From an uncultured Clostridia bacterium (GTDB taxonomy: Bacteria; Bacillota; Clostridia; Christensenellales; Borkfalkiaceae), in contig CANPWF010000029.1 of the NCBI GenBank assembly GCA_947581885.1, positions 1 to 13,335 on the forward strand: a stretch of DNA of 13,335 nucleotides, in the 5' to 3' direction. This document shows, in pieces, positions 5,657 to 12,769 of this stretch. The translations under genes were made by a program, and so were the position numbers. Every line of letters starts with the position of its first letter. Within the stretch, counting starts at the first letter, position 1. The notes beneath the pieces are model-generated. The model did not search any database, had not been told where the DNA came from, and saw only the letters and a list, made by a program, of their open reading frames with translations.

Positions 5657-7834
5657 TCACTCGTTGGAAACGAGCTGCGCGTAATAGCCGCCCTTTGCGT
5701 ACAGTTCTTCATGCGTGCCGCGCTCCACGACCTTGCCGTGGTCCAAAACCACGATCTCGTCGCAGTCGCGGATGGTGGAGAGCCTGTGCGCCACGACGAT
5801 GCAGGTAATTCCCCTGTCCTTGATGGACTGCACGACGTCGTACTCCGTCTTGGCGTCGAGTGCGCTCGTCGCCTCGTCCATGATGACGATGGTCGGATCC
5901 TGCGCGAGCACGCGGGCGATCTCCATGCGTTGCCGCTGTCCGCCCGAGAGATCCTTGCCCCCCTCGGCGAGCACATAACTGTACCCGCCGTCGCGCTGCA
6001 TGATGTCCTCATGCAGTTGGGCGTCCTTGGCGGCGAGGATCATCTCGAAATCCTCGATGGAATTATCCCACATCTTGATGTTGTTGCGGATGCTGTCCTC
6101 GAAGAGGATGATATCCTGATCGACGACGGCAAGCGAGCCCGTAAAGACGCTTCGGTCGATCTTCCCGATGGGCTTTCCGTCGAATAAAATTTCTCCGCTC
6201 CACGGGCGGTAGAGCCCCGAGATGAGTTTGGAGAGCGTGGATTTTCCGCACCCAGAGGCGCCCACGAACGCGACGCGGCTGCCCGGTTTCAGCGTCAGGC
6301 TGAAATCCTCGATGAGGGGCTCGGAGAGGCGGGAATACCCGAATGTGACGTGTTTCATCTCCACAAGGCCCGAAAGTTTATCAAATTCTTCGTCCCCGTC
6401 CGCCGCCGCCTCGAAGTTGACGTCGGTGGGATATTGCATGACGTCCTCCACGCGCTCCATCTCCGTGCGCATCTCCTGAATGGTCTGCCCGGCGGAGATG
6501 AGCGTCATCGCGGGCGCCGTGAACGCGGCGAGGAAGCCCTGGAACGCCATCGCCATACCGACGGTGAACTGCCCCTCCATCGTGAGCCAAACGCCGAGAA
6601 TGAGCACCGCGATGTTGGTGAGCGCCGTGATGAGCGTGGGAACGAGCCCCAAATATTGGTTGAGTTTTTCATACTTTACCTGTTGCGTGTTGACGCTCGC
6701 CTGATAGCCCGCCCACTTCTCGAAGTAGCCGTTCTCCGCGCCGCTCGCCTTGATGGTCTCGATCATCTCGATGCCCGCAACGGTCGCGCTTGCGAGTTTC
6801 CCCTCGTCGCGCATCTGCACCCGCGTGATATTCACGCGCTTTTTGGAGATGACGCGCGACATGAACACATTCAACACAATGGAAAAGAGCCCCACGAGCG
6901 TGAGGATCCAACTGTAACTCACCATGACGGCGAGATAGAAGATCATCATCGCCGCGTTCAGAACGAGCGGGGCGAAGGTGTTGACGAGATCGTTTGCGAT
7001 GCCGCCGTTGGACTTTTGCCGCTGCTGGATATCCCCCGCCATGCGCTGGGAGAAGAACTCCATCGGCATGCGGAGCACCTTCCACATGAACGTGGTATCG
7101 CCGACTGCCGCAAGTTTGCCCTCGATCTTCCACTTCGAGTGCGCCTCGATGAACGCAACGATGAGTTGCACCACGGAGACCGCCGCGAGCAAGGCGAAAA
7201 ACGGATAGAACCAATCGGGGTTTTCCTGTGTGAGAAGGCGGTCGAGAAAGACGCGCGCAAACACGGGCTGGATGATGCCGATGAGCGAAGCGAGAAAGGT
7301 CGTGAGGACGACGAACGCAAGCGCGACGCTCGCGCCCGCGAGACGCCTCTTCGCAAACGACAGAACGCTCTTGGGTTTTCCGCCGGGCACGAAGGCCTCC
7401 GTCGGTTCAAACATCAGGCAAATGCCCGTGAAACTTTCGTCGAACGTCTCCATCGGGACGGTGTAGTTCCCCTTCGCGGGATCGTTGAGAACGGCCTTGT
7501 TGCCCTTGAACCCGCACAGGACGACGAAATGGTTGAAATTCCAATGGATGATGCAGGGGAAAGTCCCCTTCTCTTTGAGCCCTTCTGGCTCGAAGCGGTA
7601 TCCCTTTGCGGCAAGGCCGTAGCCTCTCGCGGCCTTCAAGAGGTTGCGCGCGTTGGAACCGTCGCGGGAGACGCCGCAGTCGGCGCGCACCTGTTCAAGC
7701 GGGATCCACTTGCCGTAGTAGGCAAGGATCATCGTGAGAGAGGCCGCCCCGCATTCGAGGGCCTCCATCTGCATGACGACGGGCGTTTTGGCAACGCCCT
7801 TTGTAACGGGCTTGTTCTGCTTCTTCTTGTGCAT
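5657..7834 (-). CDS. NHLM/NHLP bacteriocin-type peptidase-containing ABC transporter
   Basis: This encodes 725 residues. The ATG at 7834 has TGAGG six bases upstream; a GTG at 7846 overlapping the previous stop is possible but has no site. Residues about 15-145 form a C39 peptidase with Cys28 in MEALECGAAS, His102 in NFNHFVVL and Asp118 in LNDPAKG, so the catalytic set is intact. A multi-helix membrane domain follows (about 170-440), then an ATPase with Walker A GASGCGKST (near 525), LSGGQRQRMEIARV (near 627) and Walker B IVIMDEATSALD (near 650). By family, it cleaves double-glycine leaders during export. Its likely substrates are the four ELSD...GG precursors in this window. It is translated in tight array with the genes on both sides. 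Confidence 0.94.
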   Translation of the reverse strand: MHKKKQNKPVTKGVAKTPVVMQMEALECGAASLTMILAYYGKWIPLEQVRADCGVSRDGSNARNLLKAARGYGLAAKGYRFEPEGLKEKGTFPCIIHWNFNHFVVLCGFKGNKAVLNDPAKGNYTVPMETFDESFTGICLMFEPTEAFVPGGKPKSVLSFAKRRLAGASVALAFVVLTTFLASLIGIIQPVFARVFLDRLLTQENPDWFYPFFALLAAVSVVQLIVAFIEAHSKWKIEGKLAAVGDTTFMWKVLRMPMEFFSQRMAGDIQQRQKSNGGIANDLVNTFAPLVLNAAMMIFYLAVMVSYSWILTLVGLFSIVLNVFMSRVISKKRVNITRVQMRDEGKLASATVAGIEMIETIKASGAENGYFEKWAGYQASVNTQQVKYEKLNQYLGLVPTLITALTNIAVLILGVWLTMEGQFTVGMAMAFQGFLAAFTAPAMTLISAGQTIQEMRTEMERVEDVMQYPTDVNFEAAADGDEEFDKLSGLVEMKHVTFGYSRLSEPLIEDFSLTLKPGSRVAFVGASGCGKSTLSKLISGLYRPWSGEILFDGKPIGKIDRSVFTGSLAVVDQDIILFEDSIRNNIKMWDNSIEDFEMILAAKDAQLHEDIMQRDGGYSYVLAEGGKDLSGGQRQRMEIARVLAQDPTIVIMDEATSALDAKTEYDVVQSIKDRGITCIVVAHRLSTIRDCDEIVVLDHGKVVERGTHEELYAKGGYYAQLVSNE

Positions 7835-7842
7835 ACCGCGCC

Positions 7843-8316
7843 TCACCCGAACAGGAAGGAGATGGGCGAAACGGCGCCCGTCACGATGGTGGCAGCATAG
7901 ACCCCCTCCGTAAGTTCGGCGTCGAGCGTCACCTCATAGACCCATTCCCCTGCGGAAAATCCGCCGACGCGCAGGGTATAGGCGGAAAAGGTATCGTCCA
8001 CCGCGATCGGCTGGGCGGAGACGGCGGAAACGGAGTATTCCTTGTCGCCGAGCCGCACGGCGTCGCCGGCCTCGATCCCGCTTGCATCCGCCTCGCGCAC
8101 ATAGCAAACGACCTTCCCCTCTCCGGAGACGGCAACGGCGTTTACCTTCGTCTCGAGTTTGCCGACGATCCCCCACACGATAAATCCGATGAGCAGACAG
8201 AGGACCGCCGCGAGGACGACCCATACGCCGGGGCTTGTCACCTTGATGTATTCGTTGAGCCCCTCGGGCGACGAGACCCGCTCCATGCTCTTCTTTCTGA
8301 AAAGGGGATTTTCCAT
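7843..8316 (-). CDS. Short HlyD-like NHLM secretion protein
   Basis: This encodes 157 residues. The ATG at 8316 is preferred because GGAGG lies 7 bases upstream; the ATG at 8322 would overlap it. The N-terminus (FRKKSMERVSSPEGLNEYIKVTSP) matches the cytoplasmic start of NHLM-type secretion (HlyD-like) proteins. It is followed by one membrane helix (about 31-52, VWVVLAAVLCLLIGFIVWGI) and a small extracellular beta-rich domain containing an EAGDAV-like lipoyl/barrel turn. Typical members of this family are roughly twice to three times as long and carry a coiled-coil hairpin; none is visible here. In a cell with a single membrane the long hairpin is unnecessary, so this may be a monoderm form, not a truncation. 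It lies between the anti-sigma-like gene (24-base gap) and the peptidase transporter (8-base gap). Confidence 0.78.
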   Translation of the reverse strand: MENPLFRKKSMERVSSPEGLNEYIKVTSPGVWVVLAAVLCLLIGFIVWGIVGKLETKVNAVAVSGEGKVVCYVREADASGIEAGDAVRLGDKEYSVSAVSAQPIAVDDTFSAYTLRVGGFSAGEWVYEVTLDAELTEGVYAATIVTGAVSPISFLFG

Positions 8317-8340
8317 ACCCATTCCTCCGTTTGGCGACGC

Positions 8341-8748
8341 CTAAATGTTTTTCGTGATCGTGAGAATGTTCTGCCCGTCTCTGTATTCGTAAGAAATGCC
8401 GTCCATGGTCTTTTTCACCATGTAGATGCCGAGCCCGCCCACCTCGCGCTCCTCCGCGGAGAGCGAGGTATCGGGGTCCGCCTTTTTCAGGGGATCGTAG
8501 GGCACGCCGTGGTCGATAAACGTGATGACGACCGCGAGCGGATCCCTTTTGAGTTCCACGCGCACGGTGGCGGGGCCCACTTCGGGATCGTAGGCGTAGT
8601 GGGCGATATTGCCGAACAGTTCGTCGATTGCAATGTCGATCTGCATCTGCGCTCTTTGGGAGCACCCGTGCAGTTTCAACTGTTCGTTGACGAAATCGGT
8701 GACGACTTCGATGTTTTCCACCGTCGCGTCGATGGTGAGTTCCTTCAT
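8341..8748 (-). CDS. RsbW/SpoIIAB-like ATP-binding anti-sigma/serine kinase
   Basis: This encodes 135 residues; the ATG at 8748 is preceded by GGAGGAAGT. It is a compact HATPase domain of the anti-sigma type: N-box IAIDELFGNIAHYAY (39-53, with E43 and N47), G1 box FIDHGVPYDP (77-86, with D79 and G81) and G2 box VGGLGIYMVKKTMD (103-116). Family members bind ATP, sequester a partner protein (often a sigma factor) and phosphorylate a STAS antagonist on serine. The STAS gene is directly upstream, 36 bases away. No sigma factor is encoded in the window, so its target is unknown; it may act on the exporter or on an unlinked sigma factor. Confidence 0.9.
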   Translation of the reverse strand: MKELTIDATVENIEVVTDFVNEQLKLHGCSQRAQMQIDIAIDELFGNIAHYAYDPEVGPATVRVELKRDPLAVVITFIDHGVPYDPLKKADPDTSLSAEEREVGGLGIYMVKKTMDGISYEYRDGQNILTITKNI

Positions 8749-8784
8749 ACTTCCTCCGCCGCCGCAGGGCGGCACGCGGCTTGC

Positions 8785-9081
8785 CTATTCGATCGTCAGG
8801 ATCTCGGAAAATCCCGTGATCTCGAACACTTCCATAATGGTGTCGTTGACGTTACGGATCGTCATGGTCCCCTGTTTGTTCATCACCTTTTGCGCCGCGA
8901 GGAGCACGCGGAGCCCCGCGGAGGAGAGATACTCCAGCCCCGCAAAATCAAAGTGCAGTTCGGTGACGCCTCCGATACTGCGTTTGAGTTCGGTTTCGAG
9001 CTGCGGCGCCGTCGTCGTATCGAGGCGGCCGGAGACCGCAACATTGAGCGTGCTTCCCTGTTCCTGTTTGTCGATCGTCAT
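8785..9081 (-). CDS. STAS-domain anti-anti-sigma factor (RsbV/SpoIIAA-like)
   Basis: This encodes 98 residues; the ATG at 9081 follows GGAGG with a T-run spacer. It is a single STAS domain: an N-terminal beta strand pair (TLNVAVSGRLDTTTAPQLE), FDFAGLEYLSSAGLRVLLAA around 45-63, and a C-terminal EVFEITGFSEIL segment. The serine pair S53-S54 in YLSSAGL is at the site phosphorylated by RsbW-type kinases. Unphosphorylated protein would bind the kinase encoded next door and release its partner; the SpoIIE-type phosphatase at 1-441 could reactivate it (inference). It is the first gene of the exporter operon, so switch and exporter are made from one transcript. Confidence 0.92.
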   Translation of the reverse strand: MTIDKQEQGSTLNVAVSGRLDTTTAPQLETELKRSIGGVTELHFDFAGLEYLSSAGLRVLLAAQKVMNKQGTMTIRNVNDTIMEVFEITGFSEILTIE

Positions 9082-9113
9082 AAAAAACCTCCGTGATCGT
9101 TGGATCCTGTTAC

Positions 9114-9142
9114 ATTATATCATGCGCCGCCGCCCTTGTCAA
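9114..9142 (-). promoter_or_regulatory. Consensus sigma-A promoter of the partner-switch/exporter operon
   Basis: On the minus strand, TTGACA (9137-9142) and TATAAT (9114-9119) are both perfect consensus hexamers with a 17-base spacer. The start site should lie near 9107, giving a ~25-base leader to the ATG at 9081. GCGCCG (9124-9129) and CGGCGC (9143-9148) form an inverted repeat around the -35 element, which may be an operator. The strong housekeeping promoter suggests constitutive expression unless repressed. Confidence 0.92.
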
Positions 9143-9157
9143 CGGCGCAGAGCGCGC

Positions 9158-12100
9158 TTACGCGTGTGCCGCCGTGTAGGCGGTGATGCGCGCCTGTACG
9201 TTCGCTTCGAGATTTTTATAGAAGAACTGATAGTCGTAGTAATGGTATACCCCCGCGCCCACATAGCCGCCCAGCGTGTTGTTATAGACCGCGGGGTCGA
9301 TATCCTCATCGGGAACTTTCAGCGTGCCGCGCGTCGTATCGATATACGCGCCCGTGAGGTGCGCTTTTTCCTCCGTCAAATTCCCGCTGATATCGAAGAA
9401 ACATGCCCCCATGTTCGCATTTTTGTCCGCTACGGTGCCGTCGGTTTTCCAATTCAGCGGGTTGATGCAGAGCGCCGTCGTGCCTGCGGGAACGGTCAAT
9501 GAATCCGTCACGCTCTCTGCCTCGGTGTTGAAGGAGACGATGACGCCAATATCGCTTTCGCCCGCGGCAAACGTCAGGCCGTTTTCCGTAAGTTCCTGCT
9601 CTGTGATGCGCCAGCCGATGGCATAGCACGCGACGAGGCGGTCTTTCCACCCCGCACTGTCCGCACTGCCGAAAAACTCCTTCATGAGGCGGATGCAGTG
9701 ATCCGCGCCCTGCGAAAAGCCCGCGAGAATGACTGGGCGGCCGCCGTTCCAATGTTCCATGTAATAGAGGAAAGCGTTGCGCACGTCCTGATAGGCGTAG
9801 TTGAGATAATTTTCAAGTTGCGTGCCGTCCAATTTATAGTCATAGAGCACGGCCTGCCGATAGTAGGGCGCAAAGAAGCGGGCGTTGTCGTCGTAGATGC
9901 CCTTCTCCATATCGATGGCGCCCTTGAAATTCCGCCGCGCGCTCGTATAGGAGAAGTTCAGAATTTCCTGCCCTTCCTTGCCCGTGACGGCGGAGGGGGC
10001 GACGAAGAACACGTCGGCGTTCTTCTCCGATGCGCCCGTCTCGGCGTACACCCAGTTGAAGGAGAGCGAATAATCGAGAACTTCCCCGACTTCCGCGACG
10101 TGCGGCACGGGCACTTCCGCGCCGAGGTCGGTGAACGATACCGTCCACTGTCTTATGACTTCTTCGCCGCCGGCGGTCACTTCGTTTACCGTGAAGGTAT
10201 CGTTCTCATTCGTCTCCACCTTGATATACGGCGGATAGTACAGCGCACCGCCCGTGAAATACCCGAACGCGTAAATTTTGATCGGCGTGTAAATATCTTC
10301 GGCGTTCGACAGGAAGAACGCCCCGACGGCATATTGAAGATCCGTCGAAAGGTCGGGCATATAGTCAAAGACAAACCCCGCATAAGCGTCGTATGTTTTG
10401 GTGATATTGCCGTTTTCGTCGAACTCGACGTGGATGAGGAAGCCTTCCTCCTCATCTTTGAGAAACATCCAATCGCGTTCGCCGTCGATCCCCGTTCCGA
10501 AGATGTATCCGAGTTGGCGCACGGGGGTATGTTCGGTGTCGTCGGAGTAAGGGGTATAGATCTCCATGCCCTTATTCAGACCGAAAAGTTTGGCGGAATA
10601 GAGGATGGTCGACTTGGTGATGGCAACGGAGCCGCCGCCTTCCGCGTAACCGTTATCCACCTCGCAGGCATTTGTCGTCCAAGTAAGCGTCTCCGGGAGA
10701 TAGTCGATCTGCCGCACCAACAGACAGCGCGTACCGTTCTTTTCCGTAAGATACAGTTCAAAGGCATAACCGCCGTCCCCGGGGATATAGTTATATCCGG
10801 CATAGAGATCGCCGTATACGGGATCGTGATACCGGGGCTTATCGAAGATATGTTCATTATAGACGTTGAGGCACTTCGTCTGCTTGCGCGGAATTTCCCC
10901 GAACTGGATCCACCACATCTCGTGGCTTACCTGCACGCCCGCGAGCCCGAAATACCCGTGGTAGGCGGTATTCATCGCGCCCTCGTAGTCCTTGATCTCC
11001 TCGTCGGCGATAAATTCGCCGTGGAGCGTCACGGAATTGTCCGCGTCCTGCGGCGTCCATGTGAGGTCGACGGCGTACTCATGCCCCGCGCCGTCGCGGA
11101 GAACATAGCCGTCTCCCGAGGCGGCGAGCGTAAATCCGCCCTTTACCGCCGTATTCCCCGCCCCGTCCGAATAAATCAGGGTGGCGGGCGCGCCGTCCGC
11201 GCTCCCCTCGACGGGCGTAAAGCGGAGAGTGATGTCCTCATCGAAATCGTGGTCGGCGCGTTCGGAGTCCTCGTCAAAGGCGATCTTCCCTTCGATTGCG
11301 ACCTCAGCCGCCGCTTCTATATCGAACGTGATCTTCCACGCCTCTTCGTCGAGCCCGAGCGAGACGTTCCACGCCCCGTCCTCCGCATACACCGTAAACT
11401 GCGCGTCGGCGCGCTTGACGATGAGGGGATCCGCGAAGTATTCCGTCTTTCCGCCGTTCACCCTGCCGAGACCGAAGAGCATCGTAAATACGATCTCCTC
11501 CGGGCTCGGGGCGATATAAAACGCGTCATAGCCCCACGTCTTTTCGGCGTCTTGCCGCCATACGCGGCAACCCATCTGCGCCGTTTCGGGCTTGATATTC
11601 CCATCCGCGTCCAACTCGAAGTAAAATTCTTCCGTGCTCCCCTCCGCTTCGGAGCCCGTAAAGCGGTAGAGCATCCAATCCGTCGCGCCGTCCGTGCCGT
11701 ACGTCAGCGCGAGCCGGGGATAGACCCTCGCATAGAGTTTCCCGTTCACTCCCTCGAATGCGTCCTTTTCAAAGAGGGTCAGCGCCCCGTCTCCGACTTC
11801 GCTCCCCGCGATGAGATTTGAAGCGTAGATGCATGTTCCGTTTTTGAAGTAAAAGTCGCCGAAGTAATGATGAAAGTCGATGGTTTCGGCGTCCGCGGGG
11901 AAGAACCGCACATCGTAAAAGAGCGCTTTCCGCGCGCCGCCATGCTCGACGATGAAGTAATAGACGAGATAATCGTTCCCGTCGTCGCATTCATGGTTGA
12001 CCCAAATATTCCCACGCGCAGACGTTCCTTTCCAAGTGTAGTCCAAGTCCTCGTTGTGCTCGAGATAAAAGCGGAGATAGGAACTCTCAACGTGCCGCAT

Positions 12101-12631
12101 CTCCTCCAAATTGTAATACCAGACCTTGCCGCTGACGTCGAGGCTTCCCGCGCCGAAATAGCCCTCTTGGATATAGTGGCGGGCTCCCGCTTCGTGCGCC
12201 TCGTAGTCCTCAATGGTATCGGTGACGATAAAGTCTCCGTGCACGACCGCGAAGTCATCTTTGGGGTTGGCGCAACCCCAAGCAAGGTCGAGGGCGTATT
12301 GCTTCCCGCTCTTATCGGCGAGCGTATAGCCGCTCTCGCCCCTTGCAAGCGTAAAGCCGTCCGCCGTCACCGTCTCGTCCTCTTCGTTTGTATAGGACAG
12401 TTCGGCGGGAACGCCCTGCACGTCCGACCCGTTCGGCAGGAAGGAGAGCGTGATCTCGCGGGTATATTCATCGGAATCGTCGCTCTCAAACACGATATGC
12501 CCCGAAACGGAGACCTCTCCGCCAGGCGGAGGCGTTTCGTTCTCTTCCCCGCAAGCGGCGAAGAGGGCGCCGCACAGAAGAAGCGCAATTCCACAGCACA
12601 CAAGAAGCAAATGTTTGACCGATTTCGTCAT
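9158..12631 (-). CDS. Large surface lipoprotein with two tandem modules and DUF3089 alpha/beta-hydrolase domain
   Basis: This encodes 1157 residues. The ATG at 12631 has GGGAGAG upstream and opens a textbook lipoprotein signal (MTKSVKHLLLVCCGIALLLC, then GALFAAC), with lipidation expected at C27. A Pro/Gly linker (ETPPPGG) follows. Two homologous ~400-residue modules (about 44-445 and 447-860) share openings (GHIVFE and GKIAFDE), ITLSF/ITLRF strands, HGDFIVTD/HGEFIADE, GYFG segments, and closing WKITFDI/WTVSFTD strands. Residues about 860-1157 match DUF3089: ADVFFVAPS, RFFAPYYRQA, the nucleophile elbow ILAGFSQGAD with S973, and a C-terminal GVYHYYDYQFFYKNLEANV with candidate catalytic H1130. 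It is probably an esterase or related hydrolase on the outer face of the membrane; the substrate is unknown. Its own promoter precedes it. Confidence 0.85.
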   Translation of the reverse strand: MTKSVKHLLLVCCGIALLLCGALFAACGEENETPPPGGEVSVSGHIVFESDDSDEYTREITLSFLPNGSDVQGVPAELSYTNEEDETVTADGFTLARGESGYTLADKSGKQYALDLAWGCANPKDDFAVVHGDFIVTDTIEDYEAHEAGARHYIQEGYFGAGSLDVSGKVWYYNLEEMRHVESSYLRFYLEHNEDLDYTWKGTSARGNIWVNHECDDGNDYLVYYFIVEHGGARKALFYDVRFFPADAETIDFHHYFGDFYFKNGTCIYASNLIAGSEVGDGALTLFEKDAFEGVNGKLYARVYPRLALTYGTDGATDWMLYRFTGSEAEGSTEEFYFELDADGNIKPETAQMGCRVWRQDAEKTWGYDAFYIAPSPEEIVFTMLFGLGRVNGGKTEYFADPLIVKRADAQFTVYAEDGAWNVSLGLDEEAWKITFDIEAAAEVAIEGKIAFDEDSERADHDFDEDITLRFTPVEGSADGAPATLIYSDGAGNTAVKGGFTLAASGDGYVLRDGAGHEYAVDLTWTPQDADNSVTLHGEFIADEEIKDYEGAMNTAYHGYFGLAGVQVSHEMWWIQFGEIPRKQTKCLNVYNEHIFDKPRYHDPVYGDLYAGYNYIPGDGGYAFELYLTEKNGTRCLLVRQIDYLPETLTWTTNACEVDNGYAEGGGSVAITKSTILYSAKLFGLNKGMEIYTPYSDDTEHTPVRQLGYIFGTGIDGERDWMFLKDEEEGFLIHVEFDENGNITKTYDAYAGFVFDYMPDLSTDLQYAVGAFFLSNAEDIYTPIKIYAFGYFTGGALYYPPYIKVETNENDTFTVNEVTAGGEEVIRQWTVSFTDLGAEVPVPHVAEVGEVLDYSLSFNWVYAETGASEKNADVFFVAPSAVTGKEGQEILNFSYTSARRNFKGAIDMEKGIYDDNARFFAPYYRQAVLYDYKLDGTQLENYLNYAYQDVRNAFLYYMEHWNGGRPVILAGFSQGADHCIRLMKEFFGSADSAGWKDRLVACYAIGWRITEQELTENGLTFAAGESDIGVIVSFNTEAESVTDSLTVPAGTTALCINPLNWKTDGTVADKNANMGACFFDISGNLTEEKAHLTGAYIDTTRGTLKVPDEDIDPAVYNNTLGGYVGAGVYHYYDYQFFYKNLEANVQARITAYTAAHA

Positions 12632-12645
12632 TTTTTCTCTCCCTT

Positions 12646-12660
12646 GGCGAAAATTTCGCC
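12646..12660. other. 15-bp near-perfect palindrome in the lipoprotein gene leader
   Basis: GGCGAAA and TTTCGCC are exact complements around one central base. The element lies between the predicted transcription start and the ribosome binding site of the 12631 start. It could be an operator or an RNA hairpin affecting translation. Confidence 0.4.
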
Positions 12661-12679
12661 GCACAAAGACCGCATTCCC

Positions 12680-12708
12680 ATGATACGACTTTTTCCGCAA
12701 AACCGCAA
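12680..12708 (-). promoter_or_regulatory. Probable promoter of the lipoprotein gene
   Basis: On the minus strand, TTGCGG (12703-12708) and TATCAT (12680-12685) are 17 bases apart. The match is moderate, which fits a promoter that needs activation. The 18-bp repeat at 12734-12751 ends 25 bases upstream of this -35 element. Confidence 0.45.
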
Positions 12709-12733
12709 ATCCATGCGGGGCGCTCAGCTCATC

Positions 12734-12751
12734 TCAAACAAATCCTAACAA
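12734..12751 (-). repeat. 18-bp repeat, copy 2: candidate regulator site upstream of lipoprotein promoter
   Basis: This is identical over 18 bases and in the same orientation to 3411-3428 (minus strand TTGTTAGGATTTGTTTGA). As in copy 1, it lies just after the stop of a preceding minus-strand gene and just upstream of a predicted promoter. Confidence 0.7.
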
Positions 12752-12769
12752 CTTCCCGCCGCGCGCGTT

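Noticed and set aside
6350..7900. 516-codon open frame on the plus strand
   Set aside because: It is antisense to the peptidase-ABC transporter; its low-complexity His/Arg/Glu-rich translation is typical of a shadow frame.
9698..11821. 707-codon open frame on the plus strand
   Set aside because: It is antisense to the lipoprotein gene, whose lipobox, repeats and DUF3089 motifs lie on the minus strand; the plus-strand product has no domain.
3411..12751. Mobile element bounded by the 18-bp direct repeats
   Set aside because: No integrase, transposase or tRNA target is present. Both copies sit just upstream of promoters, so a regulatory site is the simpler reading; kept only as an alternative.
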